64,000 nucleotides of DNA from Vibrio owensii CAIM 1854 = LMG 25443 (lineage in GTDB: Bacteria > Pseudomonadota > Gammaproteobacteria > Enterobacterales > Vibrionaceae): contig NZ_JPRD01000049.1 in NCBI RefSeq assembly GCF_000817815.1, forward strand, positions 62,001 to 126,000, read 5' to 3'. The translations under genes and the position numbers were made by a program. Shown piece after piece: positions 33,078 through 43,100 of the stretch. Under the pieces are notes generated by a model. The model did no database searches. It saw only the letters and a program-made list of their open reading frames with translations, and was not told the DNA's origin. The number at the start of each line of letters is the position of its first letter. Within the stretch, counting starts at the first letter, position 1.

Positions 33078-34660
33078 TGGTCACCTCCGGTAAGTTTGAC
33101 GCGTTTGAGGCGATGATTGAGTTTGTCCATCTTATTGCTGACGATGATGAGGATTTTGTCGTTGGCGCGATAGGCGGTACTGGTCAAAACCAATCGAGCA
33201 AAGTCGTCATCATAAACACAGTCGATGTCGTCGAAGATCAACACACGTTTGTTCGCAAGTAACGCACGTACCAGCAACAAGGCATAAGCGACTTGGCGAG
33301 AGAATGGGTTGCGTAAATGTCCTTTGAGCTCGGTGTAAAAACCAGCGGGAAGGGCATCGATTTGTGCTTTGATGTTCATGGTTTCGCAAAGCGCAAATGC
33401 GGTGTTATTTAAGCTCGGGCGAAAACAAGTCAAGTTGTCGATGATGGTGCCTTCGACGAACGAGCTGGTCTTGTCGACCATGAGCACGCTATTGCGCCAG
33501 ACATTGTAGTTGACGTCATCGAGCGGTGTCTCGTTGATTTGGATATCGAGCTTGCTGTCGGTGTTTTGCCGCGTAATGCAATTGGCGAGGTGTGTTTTGC
33601 CCGCGCCGCTTTTCCCCGTCAGTAAGTAAGCCTGACCGCGTTCAAACTCGATGCGTTGTTTTTCCGAATACTTCACCGAGATGCGCTCGACTTCTGTCGT
33701 GTCATTTTGTTGTTCTACAGATGCAGCAAGCTCCAGCAGCTCGGCGATTCGTTGAATATGAAGCTTGTTCAACTCCCAGCGGCTCACCGTGCGCATCACT
33801 TGCTGGTATGGGGCGAAGTAGCGGTTGGTAAGCATGATGATGGCTGCCATGATGCCTTGGCTCGATTGCATGTTGATAACGGCAGTTGCCAAAACTACCA
33901 CCACACAAGCGATGGAGAGCTGTTGTATGAGCGACAAGATAAGGCTGAAGTTTGATTCGATCTGCTCGTATTTGATGTTCTCGACTTCACGCTCTTCCAC
34001 CATTTGTGTCATCAAGCTCTCAACGCGATATTCCATATTGCGCGCTTTGATATCGAGTGGGCTAGAGATGATCTCGATGATTTTCGAAGTGGTTAACCCT
34101 TCGATGTCGGATTTGTTTTCTAGGCTGTTGATTTTTTGCTTGGAAAGACTGAGTGCGAACACTGCCAAAACGATGGAGGCGAGCAAGATAGTCACCCCTG
34201 CCCAGATGTTGATCAGACCGATAATCAGCATGGTCAGTATGCTGACTGCAAGGTTGATCAATGCCCGTACAGATTCTCCGCCAAAGAAGGATTTAATCTC
34301 TGGAATGGTAGCAATACGCTCTAGGTATTCACCGGGTTCTAGGCGACGAAACTTCGATATCTCAGCCAAACAGATGGATTGAAACACCTTGTTGGTTAGG
34401 TTGGTTTCGAACTGCTTCATGATCACCGACGAAATCTTCTCTTCCTGATTCTTTAAGTGATAGTCGAGGAAGATGGTGATCAAGATAATGGCAAACAGAA
34501 GAAACAGCGTGTCTTTAGCTTGGTTAGGTAAAACACGGTCAAAGATAATCAGAATCGAAAAGGGCAACACTAAACCAAACAGTGTTGAGATGACCGTTGA
34601 GAAAGTCAGATAACACTTGTCAGCAAAGTTAATCTTCTGGGAAAAATGCTCAGTTTGCAT
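33074..34660 (-). CDS. Type I secretion ABC protein, degenerate ATPase, partner of the next gene
   Basis: A 528-aa ABC exporter half: membrane domain from residue ~10 to 305 (no C39-like domain) and a nucleotide-binding domain from ~330. Walker A is intact (GKSGAGKTH). The signature is replaced by RNPFSRQ, Walker B reads VLIFDDID with Asp where the catalytic Glu should be, the Q-loop Gln is absent, and the H-loop position is Asn (IVSNKMD). It should bind ATP but hydrolyse it poorly at its own site. The start has AAGGAGGTCGC and overlaps tolC-like gene by 11 bp; its end overlaps the second ABC gene by 4 bp. It is probably the regulatory half of a heterodimeric exporter. Confidence 0.85.
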   Translation of the reverse strand: MQTEHFSQKINFADKCYLTFSTVISTLFGLVLPFSILIIFDRVLPNQAKDTLFLLFAIILITIFLDYHLKNQEEKISSVIMKQFETNLTNKVFQSICLAEISKFRRLEPGEYLERIATIPEIKSFFGGESVRALINLAVSILTMLIIGLINIWAGVTILLASIVLAVFALSLSKQKINSLENKSDIEGLTTSKIIEIISSPLDIKARNMEYRVESLMTQMVEEREVENIKYEQIESNFSLILSLIQQLSIACVVVVLATAVINMQSSQGIMAAIIMLTNRYFAPYQQVMRTVSRWELNKLHIQRIAELLELAASVEQQNDTTEVERISVKYSEKQRIEFERGQAYLLTGKSGAGKTHLANCITRQNTDSKLDIQINETPLDDVNYNVWRNSVLMVDKTSSFVEGTIIDNLTCFRPSLNNTAFALCETMNIKAQIDALPAGFYTELKGHLRNPFSRQVAYALLLVRALLANKRVLIFDDIDCVYDDDFARLVLTSTAYRANDKILIIVSNKMDKLNHRLKRVKLTGGDQ

Positions 34661-36074
34661 TGCGACCTCCTTTCTTAATCGATGGTTTGGAGAGAAGGTG
34701 TTTTGGAACTAAGTCTTGATTGCTTCTGCCTTCGATATCGCTCATCAACTGCATGATGCTTTCGATGGATTGCACCGACAGCATGCCTTTGATTTGCTCA
34801 AGATTGATCGATTCAATGATGTAGTCATAACGCGCGCTCTCGTAATCACGCAGTGCGCTAAACAGTTTACTTTCCGCTGCCAGTAAGTCGGTAATGGTTC
34901 GCGTACCAAGTTGATAGGCGCGTTGAATGCCTTTATAGGAAGCGTAGTTGGCTCGGATAATGTTCTCGTAACTGCTGATGGCGCGGGAGAAGTCATTAAT
35001 GTTGAGTACCGAGGTGTTAACGCTATTGCGCGTCGTGAACAACGAATCTTGGTACAGCAGCTCGGTTCGCTCGATGGCAGTTGAAGATTTTTGATAACCG
35101 TAGTAATCCGAACCGCCGGAGAAAATCGGCACATTCAAGTTCAAACCGACGCTGGTGGAGTTACTGTCCCCTGTTGCGGTGGGGTCGGTTCGGTCATAGT
35201 TGTTCGCATCGTCGTAACGGTAACTGGCAGAGAGCGAGACGGTCGGCACAAAGTTTGAACCGCTTTCTTTCAAGCCTCTTCGGCTGCGTTCTACGGTTTT
35301 CTTCGCAACCAATAAATCGTTATTGAGCTTCAAAGCTTGTTCAAGAATCGCACGTTGTTCGGACTCGCTGATTTCTGCCAAGGGCACGCTTTCGTAGATG
35401 TCCTGCGATGGGGTGACTGGGTATTGAACTTGAATCTCTAAACCGTTCAAAATCACACGTCGATCTTTCTCTAAGGTTCTTAAGCGGTTGGCAATGCCTT
35501 CTTTCTGAGCAATTACCTCATACAACTCGCTCGCCGCAGTGTTGCCAAGCTCCACGTTGCGACGCATTTGGCGTTCACGTGTTTCAGACGATTTAAGCTC
35601 GACTTTGGTGGCTTTGATTTGCGCGTTGTTTTTCAGGTACTCGAAATATTGCGTCGCGATTTCAGAAATGGTGCTCTGAATTTTGTTCTCGTGCTTGATT
35701 TCTTCAATGTTGAAATCAAGCTTCGCGGTGCCGTATTTGAAGATGTCGCCAAGGTTAAATACCGATTGAGATAAAGACACGCTGTAGCTGTTTGAGTTGT
35801 AGCTTGAACGCGTATCCGGTGTTCCCGTTAATATGGTTTCGTTCTCATTCCATGTGGTATCAGCGGCACCGTTTAAAGAGGGCAGGAACTTAGAGCGGCT
35901 AATGTCGATGTTGTATTCGTTTTCTTCCACGCCTTTGTCACTAGCGCGCAGAGATAAATTGTTTTCCAAGCCGAGTTTGACCGCCTCAAGCAAGGTGGTC
36001 GCCATTGCCAAAGGAGCATTGCTCAATGTAAGCGCTGCCAATACGCAGCTAGTTAAGTTTCTGTACCGCCACAT
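34650..36074 (-). CDS. TolC-family outer-membrane channel of type I secretion
   Basis: A 474-aa outer-membrane efflux protein with a signal peptide (cleavage near PLAMA). It has the duplicated TolC layout: two coiled-coil halves with the repeated GxxxxxDLLxAE motif (GTRTITDLLAAESKLF near residue 390) and beta strands such as SYSVSLSQSVFNLGD and SVGLNLNVPIF. Length is right for the AggA/LapE/TolC class. Its start lies 26 bp inside the preceding kinase gene, and its end overlaps the ABC gene, so it is translated as part of the secretion operon. It is expected to be dedicated to this system. Confidence 0.92.
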   Translation of the reverse strand: MWRYRNLTSCVLAALTLSNAPLAMATTLLEAVKLGLENNLSLRASDKGVEENEYNIDISRSKFLPSLNGAADTTWNENETILTGTPDTRSSYNSNSYSVSLSQSVFNLGDIFKYGTAKLDFNIEEIKHENKIQSTISEIATQYFEYLKNNAQIKATKVELKSSETRERQMRRNVELGNTAASELYEVIAQKEGIANRLRTLEKDRRVILNGLEIQVQYPVTPSQDIYESVPLAEISESEQRAILEQALKLNNDLLVAKKTVERSRRGLKESGSNFVPTVSLSASYRYDDANNYDRTDPTATGDSNSTSVGLNLNVPIFSGGSDYYGYQKSSTAIERTELLYQDSLFTTRNSVNTSVLNINDFSRAISSYENIIRANYASYKGIQRAYQLGTRTITDLLAAESKLFSALRDYESARYDYIIESINLEQIKGMLSVQSIESIMQLMSDIEGRSNQDLVPKHLLSKPSIKKGGRNAN

Positions 36075-38280
36075 ACTTGTTGATCACCTTGATGATTTCG
36101 TCGTTTTTATAAGGTTTGCTGATCACGTAATCCATTCCAGCTTCGATACAAGCTTGGTGTTCATTACTGCTGGTCAATGCTGTCGCACCTATGATGGTGC
36201 AAGGGTTTTGTCCGCTCTCTTGTTCGTATTGTCGAATGCGTTTGGTTGCTTCAATACCGCCCATGCCTGGCATGATGCAGTCCATAAAGATGATGTCCGA
36301 GCGCTGATTCATGAAGTGCTGAACGGCGTCTGCGCCATCGCCAACGGTGTCGGCTTCATATTCTTGCTTGCTCAAAATTCGTTTGAGTAGAATCTGTTGA
36401 ACACGGTCATCCTCAACAATCAGGAATGAGCTGTTCTCCATCTGATCTTCTGAGGCTTCCGCTTCCATGATTGCTAACAGATTGGGGATGAACTCATACG
36501 GAATCGCAGGAGAGTTCAGAATCTTGTCGACAAAGGTATGGCTCTCTTGTGCTTGCTGAGTGCTAGTGACTGAAAGCAGCAATTTAGTATTCGGGTGATT
36601 GCGCAGTTGCGATTTCACCGTTTTGCTTAGTGAGGGCAGCTTGTTTGGCTCGAACGTGTCGGTCAGCATGATGGCGTCGTATTCGCCAAAGGTTTTTGCA
36701 GCAGAGAAGAGCTCGTTCGGGGTTCGAATTGGTGTGATCTCTAAGCCCAAGTTGACTAACATTTTGTTCATCACATCAATGCGCAGCTGAGAATTGGCAC
36801 ACAGCAACAAACGTTTATTGTCGAAGCGAGTTTTTTCGGTGTGGAAGCTTTTGGCTTTTAAATCGAGCTGAATTTGAAAACGTTCCTGATTGCCCGATTG
36901 ATACCAATGGCTCTCGTAATAGCCATAATCTTTCAGTACGCTTTTCGCCAAATCGTCTTTGTTTGCAGTGTGCTGCTTATGGTCGCTCCAGTGTAGGGTA
37001 TTGAGCTTGGCAAACGGCACATCCAGTGTGGTTAAGAAGTTTAGATTGATGGTCAGGCGAGTGTTTTCAATGTCTGACGCCGCGCCCGATTCAATGGTGA
37101 CAAACAGTTTTTTGTCGGCTTTGAGTTGGATGGCATTCGATAGCTGTAGGAACAACACCCAGAATAAGCTGGTGGATTGCCCTTCAACACGGTTTGGTAA
37201 GTTATCCGAGATAAAGCAGTCTAGCTCACCTTCATTTCGCTGCACTTTTGAACTGATGTGAATCATCAATTCAGACAGTACATTTAGCAGTGAAAACTCT
37301 TTCGATTTGCTCTCGGTCCCTTGTGAAATGAGTCGGTTGTAGTTCTCTGCCAATTCAGACAGGGTATTGGCAGCCGAGGTTATATCTTGCGCCATCAACA
37401 CGCCGCTCTCATCGGTCTCTTGTACGAGATATTGCACGCCGCCGTTAATAGTGTTGGTGATGCCACGAATCTCGTAACCAATCAGAGCATAGAGTTGCTT
37501 GTAGAGATCGTTATTGCGTTTTTGCTCTTCGAGTTTGCTGAAAATCAGTTTTAGGTGAGAGTAGATTTGACGCTGCTTCGGATTGATGCTCACTTCATTC
37601 AACAACTCTTCTAACCTTTGTAAATCCAGTTGTTTGAGCTCTTGATAAAGCCCATCGAACTCTTGGTCAATGTCTCGCTCATTCGAACTGGATTTTCTCA
37701 GTTTGAGGATTGCCACTAAGTTCGATAGAACGGCGATACCAACCAACACAACAACGACCATAAACAACCAAATGAAGAACTCGTTTTTCTCCATCATTAG
37801 GTCGCTCGCGTGGTTGTTAAACATGGTGCGATAGTTGTCGTCCATTTGTAGGTAGTTATTGGTGAGCGAGAGATACAGTGCCAACACATCGTCACGCGTT
37901 TTTGAGCTGTCCGAGAAGCGATTAATCGCCAGTTCAAGCTGCGTATATTCGGTCGCGCCCACCAAGCTAAACTCGGTTTTGTTGAGTGACGCGAGAGACT
38001 TAAACTGGTCAATTTCGTTTTTCAGAACCTCAAAATCGAGCTCTGTTGTACTACAATAACGCGCGGCTAAACAGCGCTGAAGCGTTTGGATATCAAGTTC
38101 GATGGTTTGGTTGAGTTGTTGAGCTTGAACCAATAGAGGCGCGTTTTGCACTTGCTCCACTGAATCCACTTTTTCCCAAGAGACATACAAATAAAAGGCG
38201 AGGGCAGCCAGCACCAAGCTAAAAGCAATGCTTAGGCGCATAACAGGAACGGAAATATTGTAGGAAGGTTTGCTACTCAT
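36049..38280 (-). CDS. Hybrid sensor kinase-like protein lacking the phospho-acceptor His; intact receiver
   Basis: A 743-aa inner-membrane protein. Two helices (residues ~14-35 and ~168-193) enclose a helical periplasmic sensor with two Cys (RCLAARYC). A cytoplasmic coiled coil leads to a kinase-like dimerisation segment LIGYEIRGITNTINGG near residue 269, where the usual SHEIR/SHELR has Tyr for His. The ATPase region (~330-480) lacks clear N and G boxes. A receiver-like domain (~490-605) is degenerate, whereas the last one (~618-740) has the acidic pair in LIVEDD, phospho-acceptor Asp667 (IIFMDCIMPGMGG), the Thr/Ala switch and Lys722 (SKPY). It therefore should receive phosphate from another kinase. 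GAGAGGTAATGG precedes the start. Its position within the secretion operon suggests it gates or senses export. Confidence 0.85.
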   Translation of the reverse strand: MSSKPSYNISVPVMRLSIAFSLVLAALAFYLYVSWEKVDSVEQVQNAPLLVQAQQLNQTIELDIQTLQRCLAARYCSTTELDFEVLKNEIDQFKSLASLNKTEFSLVGATEYTQLELAINRFSDSSKTRDDVLALYLSLTNNYLQMDDNYRTMFNNHASDLMMEKNEFFIWLFMVVVVLVGIAVLSNLVAILKLRKSSSNERDIDQEFDGLYQELKQLDLQRLEELLNEVSINPKQRQIYSHLKLIFSKLEEQKRNNDLYKQLYALIGYEIRGITNTINGGVQYLVQETDESGVLMAQDITSAANTLSELAENYNRLISQGTESKSKEFSLLNVLSELMIHISSKVQRNEGELDCFISDNLPNRVEGQSTSLFWVLFLQLSNAIQLKADKKLFVTIESGAASDIENTRLTINLNFLTTLDVPFAKLNTLHWSDHKQHTANKDDLAKSVLKDYGYYESHWYQSGNQERFQIQLDLKAKSFHTEKTRFDNKRLLLCANSQLRIDVMNKMLVNLGLEITPIRTPNELFSAAKTFGEYDAIMLTDTFEPNKLPSLSKTVKSQLRNHPNTKLLLSVTSTQQAQESHTFVDKILNSPAIPYEFIPNLLAIMEAEASEDQMENSSFLIVEDDRVQQILLKRILSKQEYEADTVGDGADAVQHFMNQRSDIIFMDCIMPGMGGIEATKRIRQYEQESGQNPCTIIGATALTSSNEHQACIEAGMDYVISKPYKNDEIIKVINKYVAVQKLN

Positions 38281-38283
38281 CCA

Positions 38284-39633
38284 TTACCTCTCATCGAACG
38301 CGTCTTCGATAGCCGACATAACCGGCTTCGCAGCGTATTCGATAACCCGACGTGACCCTGTTTTCACGTCGGCGGTAAACTCCATGTAAGGGGACAGTTT
38401 GTATTGTGTGCCTCCACGCTCTAGATAGTTTTGGCTGATTTGGATTTCAGCGAGGTAGAATTCAGCGTCCTCTTCTTCATAGGACGAACGGCTGATTGAC
38501 GCGATTCGACCTTCCAAAAATCCGTACTTGGCAAAGTTGTAAGTGTCCATCTTCACTTTGACCGCCTGTCCGATTTCAACAAAGCCCATGTCTTTACGTG
38601 GAATCTTCGCTTCGCCATGAAGGGAGTTATTAATCGGCGCAATGTCCGCGATACTTTCCCCCGGCGGTATCACGGCAGAGCGGAAATTAAAGTGCACTTT
38701 ATCCACCACACCATCAATAGGGGCGTAGACCACGAGGCGATCCACTTTGTCAGAGTGTTGAGGACGAAGAATGCGTTTTAACTTGAGATCTTTCTTCGCT
38801 TGAATGATTTGCGCTTGGTATTCGGAGTTGCGATTTTCCACCAAGTCTCGATACTGCTTTTCTAGTTTGTCGAGTTGGAAGCGCTCATTCATGACCGACT
38901 CATCGAGATTTTCAATCTCACGCACCATGTTTGATTCTTGAACCTGCATATTCAGAACATCGACATAAGATGCCATTTCTTCTTTATAGAGGGTGTTCTT
39001 GATATTGAGCTGCTTGCGAATCAACGAAAGCTGGTTCTCGGAACTTTTGCGGCGCTTAAACATAGAATCAATCAAAGAATTCTTATGATTGATGTCGTGG
39101 GTGATCAACTCTTCATTCGAGCGGTTTTTGGAAAACTCTTGCTGCCAGGTATTCATATTTACCTGAACCAATTCTGGATATTTTTCGATGTAGGCAGAGA
39201 AATCGGGCTCTACCATATCACGCAGGCTTTCATAACGGAGTTTGTCTAACTCAAGCTGAATGATTTCTGTGTTTACTGTATCGAGTTGAGTGTTTCTATC
39301 CAAAGAACGAATTCGCGCAATGGGTTGACCTTCGTAAACCACTTCGCCTTTGCGCACTAACATTTCTTCGAGAATACCGCCTTCAAGGTGTTGCACTTTT
39401 TCTACGTCAGATTCCAGCAATAACTCACCGCGCACCGACACCACAATGTCGATACGAGCTTGAGACGCCACGGCGATCGCCACCATTGAAAGCAAAAAGA
39501 TAACCAGCAATGTTTTGTGTACGCTGGTCATTGCACTGGCTAGCACGATCGTATCGTCTGCAGTCACCTTCGAAGACTCGTTGTTGGAAACGAGTGCCTT
39601 TCTGAGGTGGTGTTCGATCTGCTTGTTACTCAT
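38284..39633 (-). CDS. HlyD-family membrane fusion protein of type I secretion
   Basis: A 449-aa periplasmic adaptor linking the ABC exporter to the TolC-type channel. The cytosolic N-terminus (~1-33) is followed by one membrane helix (~34-52, LLVIFLLSMVAIAVAS), a lipoyl half-motif (RGELLLESDVEKVQHLEGGI), a long coiled-coil region (~110-270), the second lipoyl half (VVYAPIDGVVDKVHF) and a beta-barrel end (GQAVKVKMDTYNF). This matches HlyD/LapC, with VQHLEGGIL a typical feature. A CGAGGTGGATC ribosome-binding site is present. The gene ends 3 bp before the sensor-kinase-like gene. Confidence 0.93.
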   Translation of the reverse strand: MSNKQIEHHLRKALVSNNESSKVTADDTIVLASAMTSVHKTLLVIFLLSMVAIAVASQARIDIVVSVRGELLLESDVEKVQHLEGGILEEMLVRKGEVVYEGQPIARIRSLDRNTQLDTVNTEIIQLELDKLRYESLRDMVEPDFSAYIEKYPELVQVNMNTWQQEFSKNRSNEELITHDINHKNSLIDSMFKRRKSSENQLSLIRKQLNIKNTLYKEEMASYVDVLNMQVQESNMVREIENLDESVMNERFQLDKLEKQYRDLVENRNSEYQAQIIQAKKDLKLKRILRPQHSDKVDRLVVYAPIDGVVDKVHFNFRSAVIPPGESIADIAPINNSLHGEAKIPRKDMGFVEIGQAVKVKMDTYNFAKYGFLEGRIASISRSSYEEEDAEFYLAEIQISQNYLERGGTQYKLSPYMEFTADVKTGSRRVIEYAAKPVMSAIEDAFDER

Positions 39634-39645
39634 GATCCACCTCGG

Positions 39646-40008
39646 TTATTCATCATCAGTGTTGTCATCGATAGAGTTTTCGATATCTAACAGCTGGCTT
39701 ATTTGTTTGTTCACGTTATTGAGCTCAGTTTTGATGTCCTCAATCAATTCATTAGGTGCGGGAAAGTGGTGCTTACTTAAATGTTCCAGCTTTGCCATCT
39801 TGGGTGGTAAATCATCATCACAAAGTAATACGAGAATGGTTTTCAGCTTTTTTGAGTAGCCGCTCAGCTCTTCAAAACGGTTTTGTTTATGCAGCATTTC
39901 GATGTTAATCGCCGCGCTGCTGAAGTCCTTATAAAAATCTCCCAATAGCAATTGCAGCCCTTTGTGGCTGTTGTCGACTGAGCGCAACAGATTCGTCATG
40001 TTTATCAT
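39646..40008 (-). CDS. Small HPt-like protein lacking the phospho-histidine
   Basis: A 120-aa helical acidic protein, first gene of the secretion operon. The region LLLGDFYKDFSSAAINIEML to KLKTIL resembles a histidine phosphotransfer (HPt) four-helix bundle, in which a helix ends in AHxLKG; here the corresponding text is YSKKLKT, so Lys53 would stand where His should be. The following DDDLPPKMAKLEHLSKHHF fits the next HPt helix. It could be a docking partner for the intact receiver of the kinase-like protein instead of a phosphate carrier. The ATG at 40008 has GGTGGAACA in front. The HPt assignment is a weak similarity judged by eye. Confidence 0.5.
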   Translation of the reverse strand: MINMTNLLRSVDNSHKGLQLLLGDFYKDFSSAAINIEMLHKQNRFEELSGYSKKLKTILVLLCDDDLPPKMAKLEHLSKHHFPAPNELIEDIKTELNNVNKQISQLLDIENSIDDNTDDE

Positions 40009-40199
40009 TGTTCCACCGCCCTAATTGCTTTAATGACAATAACTAAGGATCTTTAAATTGCGTTTTCAAATTTTTTTTACCTCTTTCTGGTTAAACAACA
40101 TGAGTATGAAAAAAGTTGGATAAAAAAGTTGGTTTTCCAGAATGGTGTCCTTTACTGCCTCTAAACACGATCAGTTAGCTAATGGCAACGGAGGCTGTA
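40009..40199. promoter_or_regulatory. Divergent promoter region of the secretion operon and the giant gene
   Basis: The 191-bp gap must contain promoters for both directions. It is AT-rich, with a T8 run at about 40069, and holds a perfect 11-bp direct repeat AAAAAAGTTGG at 40109 and 40122 (13-bp register). The giant gene's ribosome-binding site GGAGG is at 40190, 5 nt before the chosen ATG. A related AAAAAACTTGG occurs at about 63010 before the small paralogue gene. The regulator is unknown. Confidence 0.5.
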
Positions 40200-43100
40200 A
40201 TGGCAGGTGACAACAACCAAAATAACCAAAACAAAGACCTAAATGACGCGGTAGAACAAACGGAAACCAATGACGCGGGTACGCCCTCCCAGCAGCAGAA
40301 TCAGCAAAATCAACAGAATACGATTGCTTCGACCGTAGCGACGGGTGCTGAAAATACCGATGCAGCAGACGAAGCCAATCAGGCGATGGAAGACAACCCA
40401 AGTGGTGCCGGAGCAGAGGAAGAAGCCTCGGCGTCCGGTGGTGCGGTACAAGAAGACACGCCAGAGAGTAGCGGTGGTTCGGATGCCGCTCAATCGAACG
40501 TGGTAGACAGCGTGGCATCAGACGGTGGGTCTGGTGAAGAAGCGTCTGGCAGCGGCGGTGCGGCTTCAGGTGCGGGTGCACAAGCTGTTGGTGGCGGTGA
40601 TGCCTCTGGCTCTGAAGGTGGTTCGGACGCAGAAGGCAATGAAGCACAAGGACAAGCTGTACAAACTTCGGCTGCGCCAAGTGCCTCTTCATCCGATTCT
40701 GAAGGTTCACAAGGTGGTGATAACCTAGATTCAGAAACCACAGAAGAAACCTTTGCGGTGGACGTTCAAGACTCTAGCGAAGAGACCACGACGCAAGTAG
40801 AAGATGATTTTGACTCTGAAACCACGAGCGAAACGTTCCAAATTAAAGTCGAAGGTGAAAACGACGCGCCAGAGGTAGAACAAGATCTGGCTTACATCAT
40901 GGATGAAGATGGCACCATTACCTTCACTCAAGAACAATTACTCGAATACGCAAGTGATGTTGATGGCGACGACCTTGTTGCGTCTAACGTCCAAGTAGGT
41001 GCGAATGCATCGGTTCAAGACAATGGTGACGGCACGTTCACCGTGGTTCCGGACGCTGATTTCAATGGTGAACTCGACTTAACGTTTGATATCAGTGATG
41101 GTCAAGAAACCGTTTCAAGTTCTATCGATTTAACCGTTCGTCCAATCAATGACGCACCAGTGCCTGAAGATAAAACCTTTGAGGTGGAAGAGGACGGAAC
41201 TCTGATCTTCACCGATGCTGACCTGCTTGCTGGCGCAACGGATATTGAAGGCGACAACCTAACCGTTGAAGGCGTGAGCTACGATGGTGGCGACGGCATC
41301 CTGACCGACAACGGCAATGGGACTTACACTTTTGCGCCAAATGAAAACTTCAATGGCGATGTGAACTTCAGCTTTGATGTGTCCGACGGTACGGATACGG
41401 TTTCTGCCAACATTGATGTAAGCGTTACGCCAGTCGATGATGCGCCAGTGTCTGGTAGCCTTGCTTACTCAGTGGACGAAGATGGCTCGATTCGTTTGAG
41501 CCAAGAGCAGTTGTTGTCGCAAGGTTCCGATGTGGAAGGCGATGCACTGACGGCGTCTAACCTTTCGGTAGATGGCAATGCGACGGTGACTCAAAATGAC
41601 GATGGTAGCTTCACCATCACGCCGGACGCAGATTTCAATGGTGATATCGACATTAGCTTTGATATCTCAGATGGCACTAATACCGTTCAAGCAACCGCTG
41701 ACCTAACGGTTAATCCAATCAACGATTTGCCTGTCCCTCAAGACCAACAATTCAGCGTGGAAGAAGATGGCACGCTGCAATTTACGGACGCAGACCTGCT
41801 TACTGGCGCAACGGATATTGAAGGCGATAACCTAACAGTTGAAGGTGTGAGCTACGACGGTGGCGACGGCATCCTGACCGACAACGGCAATGGGACTTAC
41901 ACTTTTGCGCCAAATGAAAACTTCAATGGTGATGTGAACTTCAGCTTTGATGTATCCGATGGCACAGATACGGTTTCTGCCAACATTGATGTAAGCGTTA
42001 CGCCTGTCGATGATGCGCCAGTATCAGGCAATCTTGCTTACTCGGTGGACGAAGATGGCTCGATTCGTTTGAGCCAAGAGCAGTTGTTGTCGCAAGCTTC
42101 CGATGTGGAAGGCGATGCACTGACGGCTTCTAACCTTTCTGTAGATGGCAATGCGACGGTGACTCAAAACGACGATGGTAGCTTCACTATCACGCCAGAC
42201 GCAGATTTCAATGGTGATATCGACATCAGTTTTGATATCTCAGATGGCACGAACACCGTTCAAGCAACCGCTGACCTAACCGTTAACCCAATCAACGATT
42301 TACCTGTTCCTCAAGACCAACAATTCAGCGTGGAAGAAGATGGTACGCTGCAATTTACCGATGCGGATCTTCTTGCTGGCGCGACCGACATTGAAGGCGA
42401 TGACCTTTCTGTAACGGGAATCAGCTACGAAGGAACCGACGGCGTTCTAACTGACAATGGCGATGGCACGTATAGCTTTGCGCCAAATGAGAACTTCAAT
42501 GGCGATGTGAATTTCAGCTTCGACGTATCTGATGGCACAGATACAGTTTCAGCGAATGTGGATGTGAGCGTTACGCCGGTGAATGATCCTCCGGTGGCAG
42601 GCTCAACGTCTTACACGGTTCACGAAGACAACTCTATTACCATTTCTGACGCGCAGCTGTTGGCAAATTCTTCGGATTTAGAAGGGGATGTCTCGATTGA
42701 TAGCGTGAGCTACTCTGGCAGCGATGGTGTGTTGCAAATCAATGGTGACGGTACGTACACCTTCTCTCCAAATGAAAACTTTAATGGTGAAGTGACGCTT
42801 GATGTCGTCGTCGCTGATGAAGAAGGCGCAACGGATGCCACCACTGCTGGTATTACGGTGCTGGAAGTGAACGACCCACCAGTCGCTGGACCAACTTCTT
42901 ACACTATTGATGAAGATTCAGTTCTGACGTTTAGTGAGTCGCAAGTGCTGTTGAATGCCTCTGATGTGGAAGGCGATGTAGAGCTTGTTGGCATTAGCTA
43001 TGATGGTCCGGATGGCATTTTCACCGTTAACGATGATGGCACGTGCAGCTTCGCGCCAAACGAGAACTTTAACGGACAAGTTCAACTTGATGTGACCATT

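Noticed and set aside
40182..40199. Earlier ATG for the giant gene (MATEAV...)
   Set aside because: The ribosome-binding site GGAGG lies after this ATG and 5 nt before the ATG at 40200, which fits much better.
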